In this document: piece after piece, positions 33,615 through 41,735 of the stretch
Layout: the number at the start of each line of letters is the position of its first letter
Position numbering within the stretch: the stretch's first letter is position 1
Origin: BOG-908 sp963692875
GTDB lineage: Bacteria > Pseudomonadota > Alphaproteobacteria > Acetobacterales > Acetobacteraceae
DNA length: 64,000 nucleotides
Direction of reading: 5' to 3'
Assembly: GCA_965198755.1 (NCBI GenBank)
Contig: OZ240673.1
Coordinates: forward strand, 992,001-1,056,000
Notes under the pieces: generated by a model
Told to the model about the DNA's origin: nothing
Database searches by the model: none
The model's input: only the letters and a program-made list of their open reading frames with translations
Translations under genes and position numbers: made by a program

Positions 33615-33748
33615 CTTTCTAAGGCCAGGGGCTCTGCCCCTGGACCCCGCTGGTGCCAACGGCCCCAGACCCGCTTTCCTTGAGGGGCGCAGCCCGGGGT
33701 CTAGGGCCGACTGGCCCCAGCGGGGTCCAGGGGCAGAGCCCCCGGCCT
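33615..33748. repeat. GC-rich palindromic repeat (second family)
   Basis: GGCCAGGGGCTCTGCCCCTG with GACCCCGCTGG is answered by the inverted CCAGCGGGGTCCAGGGGCAG with AGCCCCCGGCC. It fills the maeB-M16 gap. A diverged half lies at 55316-55375. Confidence 0.88.
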
Positions 33749-33752
33749 TGCC

Positions 33753-36428
33753 TTACTGAGAAACCGCCGGCCCTTTAACAACCTCAGCCAGATCATCCGG
33801 CCGCAGGAACGCCTTAAACGCCGCCTGCACCTGCTCCGCCGTCGCATCGTAATACCGCTGAGCCGCCACCTGCGGCGTATCCAACGGCAACCCCAAATCC
33901 ACCAGCCGCAAATACAGCCCCGCCACTGCGTCCACGCTGGCGCGCTGCATCGGCAGCCGCCGCAGCATCTGCGCCTTGGCCCGCGTCAGTTCCACGTCGC
34001 TCACCTTGTTGGTCTGCAGATCCTTGATGTCCTGCACCAGCAGCGCCCGCGCGCGGCCAACCTTGTCCGGATCAGCGCCGAAACTCACGCTGTAGTCGCA
34101 GCGCGTGCGGCTCCAATCCAGGTCGCTCTCCACGTTGTAGACGTAGCCGGTGCGAACCCGCAGGTCCCGATACAGACGCGACGAGAAGCCGCTGCCCAGG
34201 ATGGTGTTGCCCACCATCAGGTTGTAGCGGTCAGGGTTGGTCACCGGCAGTTGCACGCTTTCCGCCATCGCCACGGTGTCTTGCAGGCTGGAGGAGTCAG
34301 GCACGTGCGCGGATGTGGCATGGTTGGCCCCGATCGGCGGCAGGTCCACCTTGGGTGCCGCGCCCTCGGCCTTCCAGCCGCCAAACGTTTCCTCCACCAC
34401 GCGGCGCGCCTCATCCAGCGTGGTGTCGCCGACTACCACGATGGTGGTCAGGTCCGGCCGGTAAGCGGCGGTGAAGTAGGCGTGCACGTCGTCCAGCTTC
34501 AGCGCCATCACCGTGTCAGGCGTGGCCTGGCGCAACGAGGCGTCGCCAGCCGGCACCACGGCGGCGACGATGGCGTGCTTAAACAGGTACTCCGGCGAGG
34601 CGAGCAGCCCGGCCAGCCCCTGCGCGGTCTGCCGGCGGACGATCTGGAAGTCGTCCTGCGGGAAGGCGGGGGCGAGCTGACCCTCTGCCAGCAGCTTCAT
34701 GCCCGGCTCGAATTGCGGGGTCAGCACCTTCAGGGTGAAGCGCGGGCCGTTGCTCTCCTGGGCGGCGATGTCGTCCAGCGCCTTCTGGAACCCCAGGCGG
34801 TCGTGATGCGCGGTGCCGTAGTCGAACAGCTTGGCGGTCACGTCGCCCACGCCGTCCTTGCCGGAAGCCTCCTCCGTCTCGGTCCGCTGCCGGATCTGGC
34901 CGAAGACGGAGATGGTGCGGCCCACATGCTCGGGCTGGACGATCAGGCGCAGCCCATTCGGCAGCACGCTGGCGGCCGGCGCTGGCCCCAGATCGGGCAC
35001 GTGCAGCGTGGCCAGCGCCTCGGACGCCCATTGCGGCAGGGCGACCGGCTTGCTCGGCGCGCCGCCAAAGGATTCCGCACCGCCGAAGCCCTTGCCCATC
35101 ACCGGCTTGCCGGAATCCTGCGGTGTCAGGATGGCGGTGACCGCGTGGCTCGGGTCCAGCAGGTCGTGCGCCATGCGGTTGACGTCGTCCGGGGTGACCG
35201 CCTGGTAGGCGGCGGCGACGTCGTCGGGCGAACTCGCGTCACGGAAGGCCAGCGCGTTGGACCAGCTTTCCGCCAGGCCGGAGATGCTGTCGTTCTTGAA
35301 GGCGAGCTGGGCCACCTCCTGCCGCTTGGCGGCGGCCACCAGGTCGGCGGGCACGCCATGGGCGGCGATGTCGGCCAGGATGGATTTCATCTCGGCCAGC
35401 ACCGGCGCCGGATCGCCGCCCTTTGGGAACGCGGCGGCGGCCAGGCCGAAGCCGACGTCCGCCTTGGGCTGGAAGGCGAACTCGGAGAGCAGCGCGTGGC
35501 CGCTGGTGGTCATGGTGTAGAGCGCGCCGCGCTCGCTGCCGAGCACGTCGCCGAGGATGTCGGCGGTGGCGAACTGCTTCGACCGCTCGCCGGGCATGCG
35601 GTAGGCGAGCGTCACCAGGCCGATCGGCAGGTCGGTGGGGAAGGTGAGCGTCTTCGGCAGCACCGCGTTCACGGTGATCGGCGGGTGCGGCGGGATGTCG
35701 CGCTTGGGTATGCCGCCGAACGCCGCCTTGGCCTGGTCGAGCGCACGCTGCGGGTCCACGTCGCCGGCGATGACCAGGATGGCGTTGTTGGGCGCGTACC
35801 AGCGGTCGTAGAAGGAGCGGAGCAGCTTGGCGTCGGTCTTGTCGAAGGACGGGCGGGTGCCCAGCGCGTCGTGCTCGTAGGGCGTGCCGGCGAACATGAT
35901 GGTCTGCAGCTGCTCGAGGTAGGTGTAGATAGGGCTCGAGAGGTCGCGGCTGACCTCCTGCTCGATGGCGCCGCGTTCGTGCTCCCAGTCCGCCTGGTTC
36001 AGGTCCAGGCCGCGCATGCGCAGGGCTTCGACGTGCAGGGCGACCGGCAGGTTGGCGGCCGGCACGGTGTAGAAATACTGGGTGACGGTTTCGGTGGTGT
36101 CGGCGTTGTAGTCGCCGCCGAGCAGGCCGCCGAGCTCGGAGAGCTGGTCGCGGTCCAGGCCGATGGCTCCGCGGAACATCATGTGCTCCAGCGCGTGGGC
36201 GGTGCCAGGGAAGCCCTGCGGCGCGTCGTTGGAGCCGGCGAGGTAGTTGAGCTCGGTGGTGACCACGGGGGCGAGGTGGTCCGGCACCACGACCACGCGC
36301 AGGCCGTTGTCCAGCGTGGCGCGCATGACGCCACCGGGCACGCTGCCGGTGGGGCCGGGCGGTGCTGCCAAGGCGGTGCCGCAGGCGAGTGCTGCCAGGA
36401 ACGGAAGGGCCCACGACGCTGTTCTCAC
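33753..36428 (-). CDS. Exported M16 zinc metallopeptidase, fused two-half form
   Basis: An 891-residue pitrilysin-family protein. A signal peptide (VRTASWALPFLAALACGTALA) precedes the active half: HALEHMMF (78-85) is the inverted zinc motif HxxEH, with the third ligand in EHERGAIEQEVSRD. The second half (from about 490) has the inactive M16 fold, VLPNGLRLIVQPEHVGRT to FGADPDKVGRARALL, and an R/Y pair (SRLYRDLRVRTGYVYN) that binds the substrate C-terminus. It probably degrades peptides in the periplasm. GTG at 36428 is the first start after repeat DNA. Confidence 0.92.
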   Translation of the reverse strand: MRTASWALPFLAALACGTALAAPPGPTGSVPGGVMRATLDNGLRVVVVPDHLAPVVTTELNYLAGSNDAPQGFPGTAHALEHMMFRGAIGLDRDQLSELGGLLGGDYNADTTETVTQYFYTVPAANLPVALHVEALRMRGLDLNQADWEHERGAIEQEVSRDLSSPIYTYLEQLQTIMFAGTPYEHDALGTRPSFDKTDAKLLRSFYDRWYAPNNAILVIAGDVDPQRALDQAKAAFGGIPKRDIPPHPPITVNAVLPKTLTFPTDLPIGLVTLAYRMPGERSKQFATADILGDVLGSERGALYTMTTSGHALLSEFAFQPKADVGFGLAAAAFPKGGDPAPVLAEMKSILADIAAHGVPADLVAAAKRQEVAQLAFKNDSISGLAESWSNALAFRDASSPDDVAAAYQAVTPDDVNRMAHDLLDPSHAVTAILTPQDSGKPVMGKGFGGAESFGGAPSKPVALPQWASEALATLHVPDLGPAPAASVLPNGLRLIVQPEHVGRTISVFGQIRQRTETEEASGKDGVGDVTAKLFDYGTAHHDRLGFQKALDDIAAQESNGPRFTLKVLTPQFEPGMKLLAEGQLAPAFPQDDFQIVRRQTAQGLAGLLASPEYLFKHAIVAAVVPAGDASLRQATPDTVMALKLDDVHAYFTAAYRPDLTTIVVVGDTTLDEARRVVEETFGGWKAEGAAPKVDLPPIGANHATSAHVPDSSSLQDTVAMAESVQLPVTNPDRYNLMVGNTILGSGFSSRLYRDLRVRTGYVYNVESDLDWSRTRCDYSVSFGADPDKVGRARALLVQDIKDLQTNKVSDVELTRAKAQMLRRLPMQRASVDAVAGLYLRLVDLGLPLDTPQVAAQRYYDATAEQVQAAFKAFLRPDDLAEVVKGPAVSQ

Positions 36429-36497
36429 CTTGCATTTCCTTGCTGTCCGGCGGCGCACCCTAGGCGCGGGCCCGGCACGACACCAGCCCGGCCGAAG

Positions 36498-36635
36498 GAA
36501 AGGCAAGCGGTTCTTTTTTGAAAAAAGAACCAAAAAACTTTTGCTCAAAGCTGTCGCGCGCTCGCCGGACAAGACCGCGACAGCCGCAGTAAAAGCTTTT
36601 TGCTTCTTTTTCTCGAAAAAGAAGATGCTTGCTTC
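36498..36635. repeat. Double-palindrome repeat, full copy (GTTC + CTTC arms)
   Basis: Divergent gap between the M16 peptidase and nnrD. Confidence 0.95.
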
Positions 36636-36655
36636 TGCCTGAGGAGTACGTCGCT

Positions 36656-38137
36656 TTGCCTGCTCACCCTCGCCCACCAGCCGATACCAGCAACGCGCTG
36701 CTGACCAACGCGCAGATGGGCCAGGCCGACCGGCTGACGATCGAGTCCGGCCTGGCCTCCCACAAGCTGATGCGCAACGCCGGCAGCGCGGTGGCGGGCG
36801 AGATCACCAGCCGCTACGCCCCGTGTGAGGTCTGCGTGCTGTGCGGACCGGGCAACAACGGCGGGGACGGCTTCGTCGTGGCCACCCTGCTGGAACAAGC
36901 CGGCTGGGCGGTCAGGGTGGCGCTGCTGGCCGACCCCGCGCACATCTCGCCCGACGCCGCGCACCACGCCGCACCCTGGCGCGCGCGGCTGGTGCCGTTC
37001 GGGCCCGACGCGGTCTCCGGCGCCGGCCTGGTGGTCGACGCGGTGTTCGGCGCTGGCCTGTCCCGTCCGCCCGACGAGACGGTCCGCCGCACCTTGCAGG
37101 CCGCGCGCGACGGCGGTGCGGCCATCGTCGCCATCGACGTGCCGAGCGGGGTTTCCGGCGACACCGGCACTGCAGAAATCGCGATGGCCGTCGACCTCAC
37201 GGTCACCTTCTTTCGCAAGAAGCCGGGTCACCTGCTGTTGCCGGGGCGGCTGGCCTGCGGCGAACTGGTGGTTCGGCAGATCGGCATCGAGGCAGACGTG
37301 CTCGGCCAGGTGGTGCCGACCGTATTCGAGAACACGCCGTCATTGTGGCTCAACGCCCTGCCCCAGCGTCAGCCCGGCGGCAACAAGTTCGACCGCGGCC
37401 ACGCGCTGGTCCTGGGCGGCGCGGTGACGACGGGGGCGGCCCGCATGTCGGCGCGGGCGGCAGCGCGCGCCGGCGCCGGGCTCACCAGCATCGCAGCGCC
37501 GCAGAGCGCCTGGACCGTCTACGTCGCTGCGCTGACCAGCATCATGGTGCGGCCGCTCGCCGCGGACGGCGACATGGCGGAGCTGCTGGCGGACCAGCGC
37601 ATCAACGCCATGCTGATCGGGCCGGGCGCTGGCGTCACTGACGAGACCCGCGCCCATGCGCTGGCCATGCTGGGGACACGCCGCGCGGTGGTGCTGGACG
37701 CCGACGCGCTCAGCGTTTTCAAGCCGGACCCGGACAGGCTGTTCGCCGCCATCCAGGGCCCGTGCGTGATGACCCCGCACGAAGGCGAGTTCGCCCGCCT
37801 GTTCGACACCTCCGGCGACAAGCTCACCCGTGCCCGGGCGGCCGCCAAACGAAGCGGCGCCGTGCTGATCCTGAAGGGTGCGGACACAGTGGTGGCCTCA
37901 CCGGACGGTCGCGCGGCGATCAACATCAACGCGCCCGACACCCTGGCCACTGCGGGCTCCGGCGACGTGCTGGCGGGCTTCGTGCTGGGGATGCTGGCGC
38001 AGGGGATGGCGCCGTTCGAGGCGGCCTGCGCCGCGGTGTGGATGCACGGGGCGGCGGCTGCCTCGTTCGGGCCTGGGTTGATGGCGGAGGACCTGCCGGA
38101 CCTGCTGCCGGGAGTGCTCAAACGGTTCGTTTCTTGA
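36656..38137 (+). CDS. nnrD: Bifunctional NAD(P)HX epimerase/dehydratase
   Basis: A 493-residue fusion that repairs hydrated NAD(P)H. The N-terminal half is NAXE (YjeF_N): LTNAQMGQADRL, VCVLCGPGNNGGDGFVVATLL and DAVFGAGLSRP with IAIDVPSGVSGDTG. The C-terminal half is NAXD, an ADP-dependent dehydratase: NKFDRGHALVLGGAVTTGAARMSARAAARAGAGL, VMTPHEGEFARL, and the ribokinase-like NAPDTLATAGSGDVLAGFVLGML. TTG at 36656 follows GAGGAG by 9 bases; an earlier TTG at 36629 lies in the repeat. Confidence 0.93.
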   Translation: MPAHPRPPADTSNALLTNAQMGQADRLTIESGLASHKLMRNAGSAVAGEITSRYAPCEVCVLCGPGNNGGDGFVVATLLEQAGWAVRVALLADPAHISPDAAHHAAPWRARLVPFGPDAVSGAGLVVDAVFGAGLSRPPDETVRRTLQAARDGGAAIVAIDVPSGVSGDTGTAEIAMAVDLTVTFFRKKPGHLLLPGRLACGELVVRQIGIEADVLGQVVPTVFENTPSLWLNALPQRQPGGNKFDRGHALVLGGAVTTGAARMSARAAARAGAGLTSIAAPQSAWTVYVAALTSIMVRPLAADGDMAELLADQRINAMLIGPGAGVTDETRAHALAMLGTRRAVVLDADALSVFKPDPDRLFAAIQGPCVMTPHEGEFARLFDTSGDKLTRARAAAKRSGAVLILKGADTVVASPDGRAAININAPDTLATAGSGDVLAGFVLGMLAQGMAPFEAACAAVWMHGAAAASFGPGLMAEDLPDLLPGVLKRFVS

Positions 38138-38195
38138 ACGGTTTTCTGGAAAGACGGTCTGCCGTTGGGTGCAACGTCCTGGTGCTTAGAGAGCA

Positions 38196-38249
38196 GCAAG
38201 AAAGGCCTTCTTTTTTGAAAAAAAGAAGCAAAGAACTTTTGTTCCTGCG
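38196..38249. repeat. Double-palindrome repeat, half copy
   Basis: CTTC-type left arm after nnrD; the rest of the gap to 38467 shows nothing further. Confidence 0.88.
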
Positions 38250-38467
38250 CGGTTGAAAGCGCCTCTGCTGGTCTTGAGATGCACGATTGTTGTCAAGTCT
38301 AAGAGGTGAATGTCGTTGTCTATTTTGAAAAATGTAAGCTTTCATCTCGGGAAGGAAGCGTCCGTCCCCAACGCTTACTTCCAGGTAAGTGCTGGCGCTA
38401 GGGAAAGCGTCGCCCCACATCCTCATCGGGCTGTATGTGCAGCTACCTTCAACGTGAGAATGCTGGA

Positions 38468-38872
38468 ATGAGCGAACAGAACTTGGCCGTGGCGCAGGAG
38501 CTCCTGGAGAAGATCGGCAAACGGGCGCCGATCGAGGAGTTCCACGACCTCGTGAGCGATGACGTGGTGTTTGAGGTTGCTGGCGATCCGACGGCTATGC
38601 CCTGGGTCGGACCTCCGAAGATAGGGCGACAGGCATTCGCGGATTTCATGCAGGATCAGCGCGAGCTGGTGAGTGCCGAGGCCTTCAGGGTGGACGACGT
38701 TTTGCACAACGCCACGAGAGCGGTTGTTCTGGGGGAGTTGTCTTCGACCGTCCGAAAAACCACGAAGATCATCCAGACTTATTTTGCACTGATCCTGACT
38801 ATCTCTGACAGGAGAATCGTGCGTTTTCAGATGATGGAAGACAGCTACGCGGTATCCCAAGCGGCCCGGTGA
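38468..38872 (+). CDS. SnoaL-like (NTF2-fold) protein
   Basis: A 134-residue protein: LAVAQELLEKIGKRAPIEEFHDLVSDDVVFEVAGDPTAMPWVGPPKIGRQAFADFM, then IIQTYFALILTISDRRIVRFQMMEDSYAVSQA. The order helix, helix, strand, then three strands with a central acidic turn is that of SnoaL-like/NTF2 proteins, used as small enzymes or stress-linked binders. The substrate is unknown. GC content is visibly lower than its neighbours, which suggests recent transfer. It stands alone between repeat halves. Confidence 0.78.
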   Translation: MSEQNLAVAQELLEKIGKRAPIEEFHDLVSDDVVFEVAGDPTAMPWVGPPKIGRQAFADFMQDQRELVSAEAFRVDDVLHNATRAVVLGELSSTVRKTTKIIQTYFALILTISDRRIVRFQMMEDSYAVSQAAR

Positions 38873-39154
38873 CTGAACTTTAAGTCCGTTCAGGGTCGGA
38901 GGCGGCGGCCGAGCTGGCTGAAATGCACTTTCGGTTCTTCGCCGGACTCCTGTTCGAAAACGCAGCAAGAACTTCTACCTACTGTCACGACGGTTGCTGC
39001 GGCGCGTCCTCTCAAGATGAAAAGCCTTTGTCTTTCCAGCAAGAACCACCTGTTTACAAGCAACCTTTCATACTGCCTGACGCGCCAAATCGCAGCGGGC
39101 TGAAGACGTCTGTTCTGAGCAGGTGAGCGTCGGTAAGACGCAACGTTTCAGCCG
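38873..39154. other. Gene-free stretch
   Basis: No gene or signal recognised; moderate GC, with a weak relic of an arm near 39020 (AAAAGCCTTTGTCTTTCC). Confidence 0.4.
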
Positions 39155-39216
39155 TCCGCGACAGCCGCAACAAAAGCTTTTTGCTTCTTTTTCTCGAAAA
39201 AGAAGCGTTTGCTTCT
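39155..39216. repeat. Double-palindrome repeat, half copy
   Basis: CTTC-type right arm with CCGCGACAGCC; it touches the stop codon of the tyrosine phosphatase gene. Confidence 0.9.
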
Positions 39217-39877
39217 ACTCTCGCCGAACCAGCGTATCGTTCACGAACGAAGACAATTTCTGCGCCTTGAAGCCATGCCGCAGCCCGAGCTCGTCATACT
39301 CGTCGCGCACCCAGTCGAGAAAGCCGATCCGCCCTTCCCCCTCGGCCTGATACAGCCGGAAGAACGCGTCCAATATCCCGGTGCGCGAGCGGCTGAAATG
39401 GCCGTAGCGCCAGGAGAGTTGGGCGAGCGCCTGCTCGGCGGTGCCGCCTTCGAACAGGATGGCGAGGCCGGCGGCCAAGCCCGCGCGGTCGGCGCCGGAT
39501 TTGCAGTGCATCAGGGCGGGCATCTGCAGCGTGCGGTAGATTTCGGCGAAGCGCAGGATGCGGTCGCGGTGCGGGGCGCCGCGGCTTTCGAAGGCCATGT
39601 CGACGTGGACCAGACCGAGCCGCAGGGCGGCGGCGCGCGAGAGGGCGTCCGAGCCGCAGCGCCGGTGGCCGCGCAAATTGACCAGGGTTTTCAGCCCGTG
39701 GCGGCGTTTGGCGACGGCCAGGCGGGCGGGCGTGGGGTGGTTGGAGCGGTAGAGGCGGCCTGGGAGCACCTCGGCGAAGTTGTCCCACAGCACGCGGAAG
39801 ACGGCGTGGTCGACCAGCAGCGAATCCGACCACGCCCTGGCGCGGCCGCGCGGCGATGAGAGGTCACCTGCGAACAT
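39215..39877 (-). CDS. Dual-specificity/tyrosine phosphatase family protein
   Basis: A 220-residue phosphatase with the P-loop HCKSGADRAG, putting the nucleophile at Cys125 and the phosphate-binding Arg at 131. A general acid candidate lies upstream around HVDMAFESRGAPHRD. FAEVLPGRLYRSNHPTPARLAVAKRRHGLKTLVNLRG is typical of DSP-like proteins with a PTP-fold entry strand, related to eukaryotic-like tyrosine or phosphoinositide phosphatases. It is next to sdhB but probably separate. The substrate is unknown. Confidence 0.88.
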   Translation of the reverse strand: MFAGDLSSPRGRARAWSDSLLVDHAVFRVLWDNFAEVLPGRLYRSNHPTPARLAVAKRRHGLKTLVNLRGHRRCGSDALSRAAALRLGLVHVDMAFESRGAPHRDRILRFAEIYRTLQMPALMHCKSGADRAGLAAGLAILFEGGTAEQALAQLSWRYGHFSRSRTGILDAFFRLYQAEGEGRIGFLDWVRDEYDELGLRHGFKAQKLSSFVNDTLVRRE

Positions 39878-39938
39878 GGGCGTCAGGTAGCAGCGAAGGA
39901 CCGACGAGGGCCAGGGGCAGGCGGTGACGAAGCCTGCG

Positions 39939-40721
39939 TCAGCCCTGGCGTTCGACGATCATCTGCTTGATCTCCTGGATCGCCTGGGCGGGGTTGAGGC
40001 CCTTGGGGCAGGTCTGGGTGCAGTTCATGATCGTGTGGCAGCGGTAGAGCTTGAACGGGTCTTCGAGCGCGTCTAGGCGGGCGCCGGTGTTCTCGTCACG
40101 GCTGTCGGCGATCCAGCGATAGGCGGCCAGCAGCGTTGCCGGGCCCAGGTACTTGTCGCCGTTCCACCAGTAACTGGGGCAAGAGGTGGTGCAGCAGTAG
40201 CACAGGATGCACTCCCACATGCCGTCGAGCTTAGCGCGTTCCTCGCGGGACTGCAGGCGCTCGCCGTCCGGAGGCGCGGGGCTGTCGGCCTGCAGCCAGG
40301 GCTGGATGGATTGCAGCTGGGCGTAGGCGGTGGACAGGTCGGGAACCAGATCCTTGATCACCGGCATGTGGGGCAGCGGGTAGATGGTGACGGCTTTCTT
40401 CACCTCCTCGGTGGGCTTGAGGCAGGCGAGCGTATTGCCGCCGTCGATGTTCATGGCACAGCTGCCGCAGATGCCTTCGCGGCAGGACCGGCGGAAGGTG
40501 AGCGTGGGGTCGATCTCGTTCTTGATGTAGATCAGCGCGTCGAGCACCATCGGGCCGACGCGGTCGAGGTCGAGCGTGTAGGTGTCGATGACTGGGTTTT
40601 TCCCGTCGTCAGGGTTCCAGCGGTAGATGCGGAACTCCTTGGTGCGCGTGGCACCTTCGGGCGCCTTGAAGGTGCGGCCGCGGCCGACACGGCTGTTCTT
40701 GGGAAGCGCTAGTTCAACCAT
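39939..40721 (-). CDS. sdhB: Succinate dehydrogenase iron-sulfur subunit SdhB
   Basis: A 260-residue Fe-S protein of complex II. CREGICGSCAMNIDGGNTLAC binds the [2Fe-2S] cluster; CILCYCCTTSCPSYWW and CHTIMNCTQTCPKGLNP supply cysteines for the [4Fe-4S] and [3Fe-4S] clusters. It passes electrons from SdhA flavin to ubiquinone at SdhCD. In this operon it is separated from sdhA by two lower-GC genes (40750-41702), although the order sdhC-sdhD-sdhA-sdhB is otherwise standard. Confidence 0.97.
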   Translation of the reverse strand: MVELALPKNSRVGRGRTFKAPEGATRTKEFRIYRWNPDDGKNPVIDTYTLDLDRVGPMVLDALIYIKNEIDPTLTFRRSCREGICGSCAMNIDGGNTLACLKPTEEVKKAVTIYPLPHMPVIKDLVPDLSTAYAQLQSIQPWLQADSPAPPDGERLQSREERAKLDGMWECILCYCCTTSCPSYWWNGDKYLGPATLLAAYRWIADSRDENTGARLDALEDPFKLYRCHTIMNCTQTCPKGLNPAQAIQEIKQMIVERQG

Positions 40722-40749
40722 GGGCCGGTCTCCAAACCTGTTTCATAAT

Positions 40750-41304
40750 CTAATCAGTTTTCCGACCGGTATACCGGATCGATCTCAGGACAGTGTCGAA
40801 CGTTGTCTCGTCGGCTTGGTTGGTCGTTGTCAGGATGGCCTGCATGGTGATTGCGTCATCTGGTGCATGGTCAGCCCATTGTGCGACAATGTCTTCCTGC
40901 ACGGTGTCTGTCCTAGTCCGTGCCCGAAGCGCCGGTTTGCCAGCCAGCATCACTGTCGTCCTTGCGACCGGGCCGTGCGGTCCATCTGACAAAAGCGCCC
41001 TCATGAGGGATCCAGAAGAACCGTAAAGCGCGGCATCAAATGCGGCAGAGACCTCGATCGTACGATGCTCGCCCAGGATGATCAGGATGCCATGATTCGG
41101 TGATGGCGGCGTGCCCGTGAAAGCCCGCGTTCCATTCGGTATTGTCACCGCAAATCCGTAATTGCCGTTCGTGTATGTGCCGAACACTTCAGTCATACCG
41201 TCAGTCTGAACACTTGCAGCACCGGCCTGCGAACACGTTAAGACAGTAGCTACGCCGGCAGCCATAACCAAGGCGTACATCGGCTTCTTCCAGATCGAGC
41301 TCAC
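40750..41304 (-). CDS. Exported hypothetical protein inserted in the sdh operon
   Basis: A 184-residue protein beginning with a signal peptide (SSIWKKPMYALVMAAGVATVLTCSQAGAA) if GTG at 41304 is used; this start forms a 4-bp GTGA overlap with the upstream gene's stop. ATG at 41280 is an alternative. The mature part (YTNGNYGFAVTIPNGTRAF, HGILIILGEHRTIEVSAAFD, LAGKPALRARTRTDTVQEDIVAQW) has no recognised domain. GC content is clearly below that of sdhA and sdhB, so it was probably acquired. Confidence 0.72.
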   Translation of the reverse strand: MSSIWKKPMYALVMAAGVATVLTCSQAGAASVQTDGMTEVFGTYTNGNYGFAVTIPNGTRAFTGTPPSPNHGILIILGEHRTIEVSAAFDAALYGSSGSLMRALLSDGPHGPVARTTVMLAGKPALRARTRTDTVQEDIVAQWADHAPDDAITMQAILTTTNQADETTFDTVLRSIRYTGRKTD

Positions 41305-41702
41305 TTCGGCGCAAACCCACAAGCGGCCTTGTATTTTAAGACAGCCTTGTAGACGTCGATCAATGTCTGATCGTAGCCCGTTGTTGCGGAATTATACGGT
41401 ATGGTCCTGAGGCGGCGAACGAACTCGACTATGCTGGAGCTCCCCTTGACTACCCCGCCGTAATGACTCTCCCATGAGTCGCAGGCTGCCTGATCCGATA
41501 CGAAGGCCAGGTTGTTGCCACCTGCGTGCGTGACGCCGAACATGTTGTGAAGCCGGTCGTTATGGGTGTCTTCCCAACCGTGCTCGTTGGCGCATAACGC
41601 AAGAAGAAAGTCCTCATCGACCGAGAGACGCCCTGCCATCGGCCTGATGAGCTTGACCATGCGCCCGAAGAACGCGGATTGCTTGGCTGGGCATGCCGTC
41701 AT
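41301..41702 (-). CDS. Putative glucosaminidase/lysozyme-like protein in the sdh operon
   Basis: A 133-residue protein: DEDFLLALCANEHGWEDTHNDRLHNMFGVTHAGGNNLAF, then WESHYGGVVKGSSSIVEFVRRLRTIPYNSA. The Glu in NEHGW, followed by a LHNMFGV block, resembles the core of glucosaminidase-type muramidases (Glu, then xNNLFGI). No signal peptide is visible. It overlaps the following exported gene by 4 bp and both have lower GC than the flanking sdhA and sdhB. An effector-and-immunity pair is one possible reading; this is speculation. Confidence 0.65.
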   Translation of the reverse strand: MTACPAKQSAFFGRMVKLIRPMAGRLSVDEDFLLALCANEHGWEDTHNDRLHNMFGVTHAGGNNLAFVSDQAACDSWESHYGGVVKGSSSIVEFVRRLRTIPYNSATTGYDQTLIDVYKAVLKYKAACGFAPK

Positions 41703-41735
41703 GGTGCCGTTCCGAACAGGCCAGGATTGCCCGGC

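Noticed and set aside
31221..33683. An 820-codon open frame antisense to maeB
   Set aside because: It is a GC-rich shadow; the translation is low-complexity (His/Gly/Asp/Val-rich) with no domain, whereas the maeB strand is a full known enzyme.
34251..36521. A 756-codon frame antisense to the M16 peptidase gene
   Set aside because: A shadow of the real gene with repetitive Arg/Gly/Val composition and no ribosome site or motif.
40750..41702. A toxin-antitoxin or phage lysis module in the sdh insertion
   Set aside because: Only a faint muramidase-like motif is present, with no holin, antitoxin-like fold or phage genes; kept only as a speculation in the findings.
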